From Jiella marina (GTDB lineage Bacteria > Pseudomonadota > Alphaproteobacteria > Rhizobiales > Rhizobiaceae), in contig NZ_JAKQZG010000009.1 in the NCBI RefSeq assembly GCF_024359545.1, forward strand, positions 124,001-188,000: a stretch of DNA of 64,000 nucleotides, written 5' to 3'. The notes beneath the pieces are model-generated. The model saw nothing but the letters and a program-made list of their open reading frames with translations. It had not been told where the DNA came from and did no database searches. Shown here piece by piece: positions 18,038 through 26,441 of this stretch; within the stretch, counting starts at the first letter, position 1, and each line of letters starts with the position of its first letter. The position numbers were made by a program, and so were the translations under genes.

Positions 18038-19030
18038 CTACCGCTCGACGCCCAGAACGAGAATCGCGCGCTTCGCCCCGTCGCCATTGCTGAGAAAGGC
18101 GGCGCCCGCCTGACCGAAGCGCTCGCTCCGGATGGCGGAGGCGAACTGCGGATTGTCCAGCCACTGGTCCTTGAAGAAGTGCAGATCCGAGTCGGTAATC
18201 TCGGTGCCGCAGCCCCCGCACCCGGCCGAGACCACGCGCAGGGATCGCCAGTCGTTGCGGGCTGCTTCGGGAAGCGCGGCAAACAGATCCTGTTCGCCAT
18301 CCTGTTCCAGAATATCGTCGGGACTCTCCGGCAGTAGCGCCTGCGCGGTCTGCGCCAGGGTCTCGTTTGACTTCAGGCCGGAGAGCCCCTGCCGCTCGCG
18401 AGCTCGGTTCAGAAGCGCGATCAACTCCTCCGAGCGTTGGGCTTCCGGCACCGCCTCGGCGGACTGGTCGGGCCCATGGGCCGGAGAAGTTCCGGGGCCG
18501 GCGAATGTCTGCACCGCGACGATGCGGCCATCCTCGCCGGCAATCCCGAAGCCGAAAGTTTCCAGTCCTTCCGCGAGGATGTTGCGGCGGTGCCCCGGGC
18601 TGTTCATCCAGCCCTGTTCAAAGGATTCGACCCGCTCTTCACCCGGCGGCAGCGGACATTCGGAGCAGCGGGCGATGTTTTCTTCCACCAGTTTCGCCCG
18701 GCTTCCACCTTCATCGAGGTAGCGATCCTGCGGGCTGACGCCGTCCGGAGAAACATGGGCGAAATAGTCCTCTTCGATCATCTCCACCGCATGGGCCTGC
18801 GCGGCCGCGTTGAGGCTCTCCTCCAGGCTCAGGGGCGGCAGATCATGCTCGGCGCGATCGGCGTTCATCACCGCCAGCGCCTTCTCCCGCAACGCGTCCA
18901 AATCGCCGGTCTCGATCGCCGTCGCCTGGGTCGTCATGGCAAGAAGGCCGAGCCCGGCACCGCCGACGACGGACCGCAAAATTCCTGCAAGGCCCGCACC
19001 CGTCTGCCCCATCGTCATCAGTCCACCCAT
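18038..19030 (-). CDS. Secreted CAP-domain (SCP/PR1) protein
   Basis: A 330-residue exported protein. After a hydrophobic N-terminal segment (GILRSVVGGAGLGLLAMTTQA), residues 45-185 form a CAP domain with YFAHVSPDGVSPQDRY and SFEQGWMNSPGHRRNIL. Residues 200-330 begin like a second CAP repeat (EELIALLNRARERQGLSGLK, then TLAQTAQALL) but lack the HxxP and GH motifs, so it is degenerate. Bacterial CAP proteins are extracellular with uncertain activity. The frame extends upstream antisense to the flavoprotein gene; the ATG at 19030 is chosen because the signal sequence follows it. Confidence 0.82.
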   Translation of the reverse strand: MGGLMTMGQTGAGLAGILRSVVGGAGLGLLAMTTQATAIETGDLDALREKALAVMNADRAEHDLPPLSLEESLNAAAQAHAVEMIEEDYFAHVSPDGVSPQDRYLDEGGSRAKLVEENIARCSECPLPPGEERVESFEQGWMNSPGHRRNILAEGLETFGFGIAGEDGRIVAVQTFAGPGTSPAHGPDQSAEAVPEAQRSEELIALLNRARERQGLSGLKSNETLAQTAQALLPESPDDILEQDGEQDLFAALPEAARNDWRSLRVVSAGCGGCGTEITDSDLHFFKDQWLDNPQFASAIRSERFGQAGAAFLSNGDGAKRAILVLGVER

Positions 19031-19175
19031 CCTCGTCGATCCTCTTGTCCCTGCGCCGGGACGCTCTCGATTGCCGTCATCGACCAACGCGCCGGCCGCC
19101 GGATGGCTGCGTCGGTGCCGGACAAGCCGTCGGGCAGAATGCCGCACGGTGCGCAACGACCACGAGGGGAACAAG

Positions 19176-19739
19176 ATGCCTGACGTCATTGCCAAGGAGG
19201 ACTTTCCGGTCAGCCGCGTGCGGCGTTTCCTCGAGCCCGGCCCGGTCGTGCTCGTCTCGTCCCGGCGCGGCGAGGAGACCGACATCATGACGCTCGGCTG
19301 GCACGTCGTCCTGTCCTTCCTGCCTTCCCATGTCGGGCTGATGATCTCCGCCGGCAATCACAGCCATTCGCTGATCCGCGACACCGGCGAATGCGTCATC
19401 AACCTGCCGACCACGGCGCTGACCGACACGGTGATCGGCATCGGCAACACCAGCGGCACCGAGATCGACAAATTCGCGCATTTCGACCTGACCGCCGAGC
19501 CGGCGTCGAAGGTCGGCGCGCCGCTGATCGGCGAGTGCCACGCGAGTTTCGAATGCCGTCTGGCCGACGAAGCGCTGGTCGGTCGCCACGGCTTCTTCGT
19601 CTTCGAGGTGGTCAAGGCGCATGCGGCGCCGTCGCCCGAACATCCCGAAACGCTGCACTACAAGGGCGACGGCATCTTCATGGTCTCGGGCGACATCATC
19701 GACCGTCGAGAGCTGTTCCAACCGGAAATGCTGGACTGA
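19176..19739 (+). CDS. Flavin reductase-like domain protein
   Basis: A 187-residue FMN-binding split-barrel protein of the flavin reductase-like family. Characteristic stretches are PGPVVLVSSRRGEETDIMTL near residues 20-40, GLMISAGNHSHSLIRDTGECVINLPT, and FECRLADEALVGRHGFFVFEV. It probably binds FMN and reduces or transfers it; the electron acceptor is unknown. GAGGGG lies ahead of the ATG at 19176. The frame is open far upstream, but that part lies antisense to the CAP gene and carries no family similarity. Confidence 0.85.
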   Translation: MPDVIAKEDFPVSRVRRFLEPGPVVLVSSRRGEETDIMTLGWHVVLSFLPSHVGLMISAGNHSHSLIRDTGECVINLPTTALTDTVIGIGNTSGTEIDKFAHFDLTAEPASKVGAPLIGECHASFECRLADEALVGRHGFFVFEVVKAHAAPSPEHPETLHYKGDGIFMVSGDIIDRRELFQPEMLD

Positions 19740-19847
19740 CGACCGCAAGTGGGGGTCGAAAGTGGTCCTCACGTCCTTGTGCGCGGGGCGCCTTTCGCGG
19801 GTGGCCGCACCTTCCATCCGCCTGCCGTGATCTCTATATGTTCCGCC

Positions 19848-22800
19848 ATGGCTTCCCGACCCCGCAAGGCTCCGCGCCGCCCCGCTTCCGCCGATCGCGA
19901 CGACGCATCCGACGACGCCGTTTTCGATCCCTCCGCGCCGCCGCGGCGTGGGCCGTTGAGCGATTTTTCCGACGCGTCCGAGCGCGCCGACGAGCCGAGC
20001 GGATTCGAAGAGGCCCCGCAGGCGGGCTTCGATTCGGGCGAGGCGTTTTCCGGGCCGATTTCTGGCTGGGCCGACGAGATCGCGAAGAACGCCGAGACCC
20101 GGGCCGAGCGGACGGCCGATGCAGAGCAGGCGCCCGAAAAAGCGGCCGGGAAGAAGCCGAAATCGGCGCGGGGCGAGACGCAGAAGACCGGGCAAAAGCC
20201 GGGTAAGACTTCGCGCGGCACGTCGATGGGCGGCACCAACGACCCGAAGAAGCGCGCCGCCGCCGGACTCAATCCCGTCGCCGGCATGGATGTCAGCCTG
20301 GAGGACGCCAAGAGCCTGCCGGAAGGCGGCGTCACCGCGACGGTGGAGGCGCTGACCAAGCTGATCTCCGAGGGCAACCCGCTGATCAAGAATGGCGAGG
20401 TCTGGCTGCCGCACCGGCCGGCCCGGCCCAACAAGTCGGAAGGCGGCGTCGCCTTCGAGATCGCCTCGGACTATACGCCCATGGGCGACCAGCCGACCGC
20501 GATCGCCGATCTCGTCTCCGGCATTTCCGATCACGACAAGACCCAGACGCTGCTCGGCGTGACCGGCTCGGGCAAGACCTTCACCGTCGCCAATGTCATC
20601 GAGAAGACCCAGCGTCCGGCGCTGGTGCTGGCGCCCAACAAGACGCTGGCGGCGCAGCTCTATGGCGAGTTCAAGAGCTTCTTCCCGAACAACGCCGTCG
20701 AGTATTTCGTCTCCTATTACGACTACTACCAGCCCGAAGCCTACGTCCCGCGTTCGGACACCTATATCGAGAAGGAATCCTCGATCAACGAGCAGATCGA
20801 CCGGATGCGCCATGCGGCGACCCGCGCGCTGCTCGAGCGCGACGACGTGATCATCGTCGCCTCGGTCTCCTGCATCTACGGTATCGGCTCGGTCGAGACC
20901 TATACGGCGATGACGTTCCAGATGAGTGTGGGCGACCGGCTGGACCAGCGCCAGCTTCTGGCCGATCTCGTCGCCCAGCAATACAAGCGCCGCGACATGG
21001 ACTTCCAGCGCGGCTCCTTCCGCGTGCGCGGCGACACGATCGAGATCTTCCCCGCCCACCTGGAGGATCGCGCCTGGCGCATCTCCATGTTCGGCGACGA
21101 GATCGAGGCGATCCAGGAGTTCGACCCGCTCACCGGCCAGAAGACCGACAATCTGAAGTCGGTGAAGATCTACGCCAATTCCCACTATGTCACCCCGCGC
21201 CCGACGCTCAATCAGGCCGTGAAGCAGATCCGCGAGGAGCTGAAGCACCGGCTGGTCGAGCTGGAAAAGGCCGGGCGGCTGCTCGAAGCCCAGCGGCTGG
21301 AGCAGCGCACGCGCTTCGACATCGAGATGATCGAGGCGACGGGCTCCTGCCCCGGCATCGAGAACTATTCGCGCTATCTCACCGGCCGCGCCCCCGGCCA
21401 CCCGCCGCCGACCCTGTTCGAATATCTCCCCGACAACGCGCTGGTCTTCATCGACGAGAGCCACGTCACCGTGCCGCAGATCGGCGCCATGTATCGCGGC
21501 GACTTCCGCCGCAAGGCGACGCTGGCCGAATATGGCTTCCGCCTGCCCTCCTGCATGGACAACCGACCCTTGCGTTTCGAGGAATGGGACGCGATGCGGC
21601 CGCAGACCGTGGCGGTCTCGGCGACGCCCGGGTCATGGGAGCTGGAGGAATCCGGCGGTGTCTTCGCCGAACAGGTGATCCGCCCGACGGGGCTCACCGA
21701 CCCGCCCGTCGAGGTGCGCCCGGCGCGCTCGCAGGTCGACGATCTTCTCGGCGAGATCCGCGAGACGGTGGAGCGCGGCTACCGCGTCCTCTGCACGGTG
21801 CTGACCAAGCGCATGGCCGAGGACCTCACCGAATATCTGCACGAACAGGGCATCCGGGTGCGCTACATGCATTCGGACATCGACACGCTGGAGCGCATCG
21901 AGATCATCCGCGATCTGCGCCTCGGCGCCTTCGACGTCTTGGTCGGCATCAACCTGCTGCGCGAGGGTCTCGACATTCCCGAATGCGGGCTCGTCGCCAT
22001 TCTCGACGCTGACAAGGAAGGGTTTCTGCGCTCGGAGACCTCGCTGGTCCAGACGATCGGCCGCGCGGCGCGAAACGTCGACGGCAAGGTGATCCTCTAT
22101 GCCGACCACGTCACCGGCTCGATGGCGCGGGCGATGGCCGAGACCAATCGCCGGCGCGAGAAGCAGGAAGCCTACAATGCCGAGCACGGCATCACCCCAG
22201 CGAGCGTGAAGGCGAAGATCGCCGATATTCTCGACAGCTATTACGAGAAGGACCATGTGCGCATCGACGCCGGCCCGGCCGCCAAGGAAGGCGAACTCGT
22301 CGGCAACAATTTGCGCGCCCATATCGAGCATCTGGAAAAGCAGATGCGCGAGGCGGCCGCCGATCTCGACTTCGAAACCGCCGCCCGCCTGCGCGACGAG
22401 ATCAAGAAGCTCAACGCCAAGGAGCTGGAATTCGGCGGTTCGGGCCCGGGCTCCGGCCGCCGCAAGGGCGGCGCGAAGAACGCCGTCGAGGAAGCCGACC
22501 CGATGGCCGCCGCCGTCGAGCTGGAGGAATCCGTCATGGGCCCCTCCACCGGCCGCACCAAGCACGGCAAGAAAGCCAAGCGCGACCGCGCCCCCCAGGG
22601 CGACGAGCGCTTCGGCCCGCGCGGCGAAGTCCTCAAGGCCCCCGGCTCCGGCGCCGTCAGCGCCCCCGCCTCCCTCTTCCGCAAACCCAGCCTCGACGAC
22701 ATGGGCCCCGGCACCGACACGGCGGTCCCCGCCGGCAAGGGCACCGCTTCCCCTCATCCTGAGGAGCCCGGAACGGGCCTCGAAGGGCGAGGGGAAGCCC

Positions 22801-23099
22801 CCCGCTCCTATTTCCGCAAGAACACCCTCGACGAAATGACTGTCGGCCGCACGGAAAAGCCCACCGGCAAGACCCCACCCAAGAAGCCCGACACACCCAC
22901 GAAGACACAGCCAGTCTCCCCCCGTGAGGGGGAGATGTCCGGCAGGACAGAGGGTGGCGCGAAGGGTCCGGCGGCAGACGGCAAGGACGACTCCCCCGCC
23001 CCGATCAGGCGCGAACGCATCGGGCGCGGGTCGTATGAGGATGCGGGGGATCAGAAGCGCAAGCGGCGACCGACGAAGACGGGGCGGCCGGGGCGGTAA
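19848..23099 (+). CDS. uvrB: Excinuclease ABC subunit B (UvrB), extended
   Basis: The damage-verification helicase of nucleotide excision repair, acting with UvrA and UvrC. It has 1083 residues against roughly 670-700 in E. coli. A disordered N-terminal extension ends in [20 protein letters not shown], typical of Rhizobiales. Walker A is GVTGSGKT (237-244), the beta-hairpin region has [19 protein letters not shown], and motifs V-VI are [13 protein letters not shown] and QTIGRAARN. The C-terminal UVR helix pair is near residues 818-858. Beyond it is a low-complexity tail that includes two in-frame dispersed repeats (listed separately). The ATG at 19848 is chosen over one at 19749 because the intervening part has no counterpart in the family. 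Confidence 0.96.
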   Translation: MASRPRKAPRRPASADRDDASDDAVFDPSAPPRRGPLSDFSDASERADEPSGFEEAPQAGFDSGEAFSGPISGWADEIAKNAETRAERTADAEQAPEKAAGKKPKSARGETQKTGQKPGKTSRGTSMGGTNDPKKRAAAGLNPVAGMDVSLEDAKSLPEGGVTATVEALTKLISEGNPLIKNGEVWLPHRPARPNKSEGGVAFEIASDYTPMGDQPTAIADLVSGISDHDKTQTLLGVTGSGKTFTVANVIEKTQRPALVLAPNKTLAAQLYGEFKSFFPNNAVEYFVSYYDYYQPEAYVPRSDTYIEKESSINEQIDRMRHAATRALLERDDVIIVASVSCIYGIGSVETYTAMTFQMSVGDRLDQRQLLADLVAQQYKRRDMDFQRGSFRVRGDTIEIFPAHLEDRAWRISMFGDEIEAIQEFDPLTGQKTDNLKSVKIYANSHYVTPRPTLNQAVKQIREELKHRLVELEKAGRLLEAQRLEQRTRFDIEMIEATGSCPGIENYSRYLTGRAPGHPPPTLFEYLPDNALVFIDESHVTVPQIGAMYRGDFRRKATLAEYGFRLPSCMDNRPLRFEEWDAMRPQTVAVSATPGSWELEESGGVFAEQVIRPTGLTDPPVEVRPARSQVDDLLGEIRETVERGYRVLCTVLTKRMAEDLTEYLHEQGIRVRYMHSDIDTLERIEIIRDLRLGAFDVLVGINLLREGLDIPECGLVAILDADKEGFLRSETSLVQTIGRAARNVDGKVILYADHVTGSMARAMAETNRRREKQEAYNAEHGITPASVKAKIADILDSYYEKDHVRIDAGPAAKEGELVGNNLRAHIEHLEKQMREAAADLDFETAARLRDEIKKLNAKELEFGGSGPGSGRRKGGAKNAVEEADPMAAAVELEESVMGPSTGRTKHGKKAKRDRAPQGDERFGPRGEVLKAPGSGAVSAPASLFRKPSLDDMGPGTDTAVPAGKGTASPHPEEPGTGLEGRGEAPRSYFRKNTLDEMTVGRTEKPTGKTPPKKPDTPTKTQPVSPREGEMSGRTEGGAKGPAADGKDDSPAPIRRERIGRGSYEDAGDQKRKRRPTKTGRPGR
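22750..22794 (+). repeat. Palindromic repeat element inside uvrB (first)
   Basis: The segment CCCCTCATCCTGAGGAGCCC through GGGCGAGGGG forms an imperfect palindrome of the kind found between genes in many Rhizobiales (the CCTCAT...GAGG type). Here it lies in frame inside the uvrB tail and is read as about fifteen residues including [17 protein letters not shown]. No stop codon or frameshift results. The element class is recognised from memory; its copy number in this genome cannot be seen. Confidence 0.65.
22915..22960 (+). repeat. Palindromic repeat element inside uvrB (second)
   Basis: The segment begins TCTCCCCCCGTGAGGGGGAG and continues ATGTCCGGCAGGACAGAGGG. It matches the familiar rhizobial intergenic repeat whose arms read CTCCCCC...GGGGGAG. 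It is in frame in uvrB and adds residues such as [17 protein letters not shown]. Its sequence is unrelated to the element about 120 bases upstream, so the tail has received two separate insertions. Confidence 0.7.
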
Positions 23100-23118
23100 C
23101 CATAAACTCTAACTCAGA

Positions 23119-24150
23119 TCACGTCGGCTTTAACGGCTTGTAGATAAGGCGCTCAAAGATCCCGCGTACAGTCCACCTTTCCTCTTCTCCGAGGGCAGAT
23201 GCAGCTCCGTGCATTTCCAACGGTGTCTTCTTCGCCATGCTACGAGCTTCGCCGATGAACTCAGCCCACAGTAATTGCATTTTCTCTCTATTGCAGAAAA
23301 ACATCTCCGCGGACGGATTAGCCTCATTCGAAATCCCCGCTGATTCGGTGTACATCAAAATCCCAGGAACGTCATAATCAGAGTAATTTTCACGTGTCCA
23401 TTGAAGATGTTGAAACGCTTGCCCGACCTCCTCTTGATTAAGATTATTATTCTTTTTATCCGTCTTAAGCTCAAATGGAATAACAAGCTTTTTATGATGA
23501 TCAATCCAGATATTATCCGGCCCGTCGTGAACGTCGGTGCATGGCCGCCTGGAATCAAAGCCTAGGACGCTTCCAATATGGCGAACAGCCTCTTCCGCGA
23601 CTTTGTGCGAACAGTCCTGAAATGCTCCTTTTGAGCGATCTTCAATATTGTTTAATCGGCGATTGATCTGCGGTATCTTTCCAGTGCAAATTGCACGAAG
23701 ACCTTCCTCAACTATCGACCGAGGGGGCTTCGGTACCTCTGATTCTCCACTGTCTTGCCGCGGCAGAGGAAGCCCGCCACCGAGTCGGTTTCGCGCTTCA
23801 TCAAACCATCCATGCATATTCTCGAAGTCACCACAATTGCAGTATGCCTGTCCAATACATAGCGCATACCACCCAGCCAGCCTAGGATTTTCAGTCCGGA
23901 CCTTCTCAATTACACCAACTAGTTCGTCGGCAGCACCATTTTGATCACCGTGCCACAGCTTCGTGATAAATTTGATTTCGTGCTTTGCCAATTGATCATC
24001 AAGTCTTGCATCTGCTTCTCGCTCTTGAATTCTTTTTTCGTCAATTGGATTGAGGCCAATTTGCGCCGTATAGTAGTCAACCCAGCCTGCTTCTCGCTCA
24101 ATAATCTGATTAATAATACTTTTCACCGTATCGAGTTTTGGATCTCCCAA
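23119..24150 (-). CDS. PD-(D/E)XK nuclease-like protein with TPR-like N-terminus
   Basis: A protein of about 343 residues from an AT-rich island. The N-terminal half is helical and TPR-like (residues 60-122, including GWYALCIGQAYCNCGDFENM). The C-terminal half carries a nuclease-type motif: helix KVAEEAVRHIGSVLG, then Gly-Pro-Asp (Asp212), a 14-residue strand-turn-strand, and Glu227-Leu-Lys229, followed by a Gln-rich helix (QEEVGQAFQHLQ). This is the standard order of PD-(D/E)XK nucleases. There is no ATG at the N-terminus; TTG at 24150 is the best start, with a weak AGGAAG 14 bases before it. It is in the same frame as the upstream helicase, separated by one TAG and six sense codons, so it may be the C-terminal part of a fused protein. 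Confidence 0.65.
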   Translation of the reverse strand: MGDPKLDTVKSIINQIIEREAGWVDYYTAQIGLNPIDEKRIQEREADARLDDQLAKHEIKFITKLWHGDQNGAADELVGVIEKVRTENPRLAGWYALCIGQAYCNCGDFENMHGWFDEARNRLGGGLPLPRQDSGESEVPKPPRSIVEEGLRAICTGKIPQINRRLNNIEDRSKGAFQDCSHKVAEEAVRHIGSVLGFDSRRPCTDVHDGPDNIWIDHHKKLVIPFELKTDKKNNNLNQEEVGQAFQHLQWTRENYSDYDVPGILMYTESAGISNEANPSAEMFFCNREKMQLLWAEFIGEARSMAKKTPLEMHGAASALGEEERWTVRGIFERLIYKPLKPT

Positions 24151-24168
24151 TTGATCACAAAATTCTTC

Positions 24169-25647
24169 CTAGAGACGAATTTGCTCTTGCAGCACTCGCG
24201 GGAAATAAGCTTGATTAGCAGGATTCCGCAGCCAATTTTCAACATCCGTTGATGCTATAATATATATTCCATAATCGTTTTTCCCGCGATTTATTCTCCC
24301 AAATAATTGTGTAATTCGGTTCGCAACTCGAGGAAAGAATGCTTGGTCTAAGTGAACTTTGTCAAATTGGTATCGCTCAAACTGGGACGATCCAACTGGC
24401 AAGCCATCAACGATCATCAACCTGCACTCATCATCGGGGAGGTCGATACCATCATAGCGACCAAGCAAGAGAAACGAACCATTTGCAGCGTGCCGAAATT
24501 TATCTAGTTCGACGGAAAAAGACTTTGCCCCTTGCGGCGGGATCGCAACGTCCTCCCAATTCGTGGCTTCCCGATCACTAGGTACCGCGATGAGCACCTT
24601 CTGTTCTTCCGATATAGAATTGATGCTCGCTGCGTCAGAAGCTATCTGCCCCAAAGCGGATCCAAACAATAGGACCCGTTCGCCAAGCCCGGCATCGACA
24701 TCAGGTTCAATCACGTGCGGAGCCCGCCCGAACGCACGAGTTATATCTCCCTTCGATTGAACAGTCGCAGAGAGATACACTCGCGGCACATTGTTGTCTT
24801 TAAATGCTCCCACTTCCAAAGCGGGAAGAAACGCTGGTGTTATTTCAACCAGACGCCTACTTATGGTTAGAACACATGAACCAAAATGACCGCGCAAATA
24901 ATCAAAGGGTAATTGCAACGAAATATCGCTGTCTTTTATTGCTTCAATAAGCGATTCAATTTTATTTCCACGCGCGTATAACTCTGTTGGAGGGCAAATC
25001 AATATACCTGGCGATCCAACTTCCGAAAATACGCTGTCGAAATTGTATCTTTTGCCTATTTCTTCGTAGGCGTCGCGGACTTCCCTTGCAATGGCATTGA
25101 AAGTCTCTTCATAATCCTTTTTTGCAACGCGCAATGTAAAAGAATCGCGCACAAGCCTTTCGCCGACATGCGCGTCATCAAGAACTAAGGCGCCCGGGGC
25201 GGCCTGGCCTCGGAATTTGTTTCTCGTATTCAACAGTGCTTGGTACGTGGTAATACAGAATGATTTCCCTTGTGCAAAATTTTGGTCAGAGAATTGTGAT
25301 TCAAAATACGTTGTCGGCCGTATACCGACGCCATTTGCTTCCTTTATGGTCTGATGTATCAAATCAATCGTGGGGCACGCATATACAACGTTTCGGATAC
25401 CCTGGTTCATGAAGCTTTGTGCGATAAGAACACCAACAAGCGTTTTTCCCGCACCCGTGTACATCGAAATGAGAGTGTTTCTGGAGGGGTCCTCGTACCA
25501 CTTGTCGAGAGCCTGCGCCTGCCCTTGCCACAACTCTTTGATCTTGGCCTTGCCCGAAGGGCGGCTACGAAAAATTTCGCGCGGATGAGTTGCCTTTTCG
25601 CCTTTCTTTGGTTTTTTCAGTCCACCAAAGTCGAAACCATTGCTCAT
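24169..25647 (-). CDS. Superfamily 2 helicase, DDAH-box, XPD/DinG-like motifs
   Basis: A 492-residue ATP-dependent nucleic-acid helicase. The order of motifs is Q-like WQGQAQALDKW (40-50), Walker A TGAGKT (64-69), Walker B/motif II Asp157-Asp-Ala-His160 in LVLDDAHVGE, motif III SAT (293-295), motif V GRYDGIDLPDDECRLMIVDG (396-415), and motif VI QLFGRINRG (447-455). Motif V resembles XPD/DinG helicases, but no cluster of four cysteines for an iron-sulfur centre is present. It pairs with a nuclease-like protein immediately downstream. Codon use and base composition are visibly AT-richer than the neighbours, suggesting horizontal transfer. A role in phage or plasmid defence is inferred from this pairing. 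Confidence 0.8.
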   Translation of the reverse strand: MSNGFDFGGLKKPKKGEKATHPREIFRSRPSGKAKIKELWQGQAQALDKWYEDPSRNTLISMYTGAGKTLVGVLIAQSFMNQGIRNVVYACPTIDLIHQTIKEANGVGIRPTTYFESQFSDQNFAQGKSFCITTYQALLNTRNKFRGQAAPGALVLDDAHVGERLVRDSFTLRVAKKDYEETFNAIAREVRDAYEEIGKRYNFDSVFSEVGSPGILICPPTELYARGNKIESLIEAIKDSDISLQLPFDYLRGHFGSCVLTISRRLVEITPAFLPALEVGAFKDNNVPRVYLSATVQSKGDITRAFGRAPHVIEPDVDAGLGERVLLFGSALGQIASDAASINSISEEQKVLIAVPSDREATNWEDVAIPPQGAKSFSVELDKFRHAANGSFLLLGRYDGIDLPDDECRLMIVDGLPVGSSQFERYQFDKVHLDQAFFPRVANRITQLFGRINRGKNDYGIYIIASTDVENWLRNPANQAYFPRVLQEQIRL

Positions 25648-25879
25648 TCAATAATTGCCCCATTAACGAATCGATTGCGCGTTCGACCTAAACCTGCTTG
25701 TTGGTAGCGGATTTTGCAAGATATAACCTTAAATAGCAGACTGAGGCTTGTTGTTCGTTAGCAATGGGTCGCTTTCATCCCTGGTTAAAAATGCAAAGCC
25801 ATTCTCAGAGCGGACGCCGGTTCAAACCCGGGTCTCGTGCGGTAGGTTAAATCATTTACCCTGCCAACGCAGCCGAACA

Positions 25880-25982
25880 GAACTAGTTGGAAATTTGGGA
25901 CTCCGACTTAGGCCCGTTCGGTAGCTCGCTTCTAGTCGTATTCGATTGCGACTAAGGGGCCGGGCATCAGAAGCCCTTTTTT
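25880..25982 (+). ncRNA. Candidate small RNA with intrinsic terminator
   Basis: Two adjacent hairpins point to a short structured transcript. The first pairs TAGTCGTA (25933-25940) with TGCGACTA (25947-25954) around a six-base loop. The second, the terminator, pairs AAGGGGC (25954-25960) with GCCCTTT (25973-25979). No gene ends just upstream on this strand, so the terminator needs another explanation. The 5' end is a guess, and no known RNA family is recognised. Confidence 0.35.
25954..25982 (+). terminator. Rho-independent terminator without an upstream gene
   Basis: The stem AAGGGGC / GCCCTTT (one G-T pair) is followed by six T (25977-25982). It is oriented to stop plus-strand transcription. 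The nearest plus-strand coding gene upstream is uvrB, nearly 3 kb away. Confidence 0.55.
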
Positions 25983-26078
25983 GTTGAAGCGGTTATGTTG
26001 TTCGCTGGGTTCATGCAGACGGTCGCACAAGAAGGGATTACGTGGCGCTGGGCTGTGAATATCCATCATACCACCGCC

Positions 26079-26109
26079 GTCATCCCGGCCTTGAGCCGGG
26101 ATCCATGCC
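26079..26109 (+). repeat. REP-like palindrome, copy A
   Basis: A 31-base element starting GTCATCCCGGCC and ending GGGATCCATGCC, itself partly palindromic. Its reverse complement recurs at 26184-26214 with a single mismatch, giving a head-to-head pair separated by 74 bases. Paired elements of this GTCATCC...GGATC form are common between genes in alphaproteobacteria. Confidence 0.7.
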
Positions 26110-26183
26110 TCGCCGGTGACGGAGCAGTCCGGCGCAGGATGGGGTGCGGTGACTCGGCACCGTCGAGATGCGAAATCGTTCGT

Positions 26184-26214
26184 GGCATGGATCCCGGCTC
26201 AAGTCCGGGATGAC
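26184..26214 (-). repeat. REP-like palindrome, copy B (inverted)
   Basis: Inverted partner of the element at 26079-26109, identical at 30 of 31 positions. The flanks (GAGATGCGAAATCGTTCG before, ATCATCG after) resemble those of the copy at 26302-26338, so the repeated unit is longer than the palindrome alone, about 60-65 bases. Confidence 0.7.
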
Positions 26215-26301
26215 GATCATCGGGGGTGGCGGCGCCCTTTCATCAAGAGCAGTGGGGGATGTGTGGCGGGGGTTCGGCCGCCGAGACGCGAAAACGTCTG
26301 A

Positions 26302-26338
26302 GGCATGGATCCCCGACCCTGCGGGTCGAGGATGACGA
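26302..26338 (-). repeat. REP-like palindrome, diverged copy C
   Basis: Begins GGCATGGATCC like copy B, but its central stem reads CCCGACCCTGCGGGTCG. It ends GAGGATGAC. The upstream flank GAGACGCGAAAACGTCTG parallels that of copy B. The stem has changed on both arms together, which suggests selection to keep the hairpin. Confidence 0.6.
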
Positions 26339-26441
26339 CAATCGCGGGCGGGCGCGGCCTTCCGCGGCCTTCAATGCCAATCGCGGACGTCAGCGGCCGT
26401 CTTCGCTCAGGCCAAACACAGCGCCACGCCCCGCAGTCCCC

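Larger units (their letters stand above)
25648..26441. other. 794-base non-coding region with small-RNA candidate and repeats
   Basis: The left part (25648-25760) should contain the promoter of the helicase gene and is AT-rich. A structured segment with a terminator lies at about 25880-25982. Three related palindromic repeats occur at 26079-26338. A short T-arm-like stretch at 25816-25832 does not belong to a complete tRNA. No convincing protein-coding gene is present. Confidence 0.6.

Noticed and set aside
25816-25832. T-arm-like sequence GCCGGTTCAAACCCGGG suggesting a tRNA or att site
   Set aside because: The stem has a mismatch, no matching acceptor, D- or anticodon arm is found upstream, and no second copy was seen at the uvrB end of the island.
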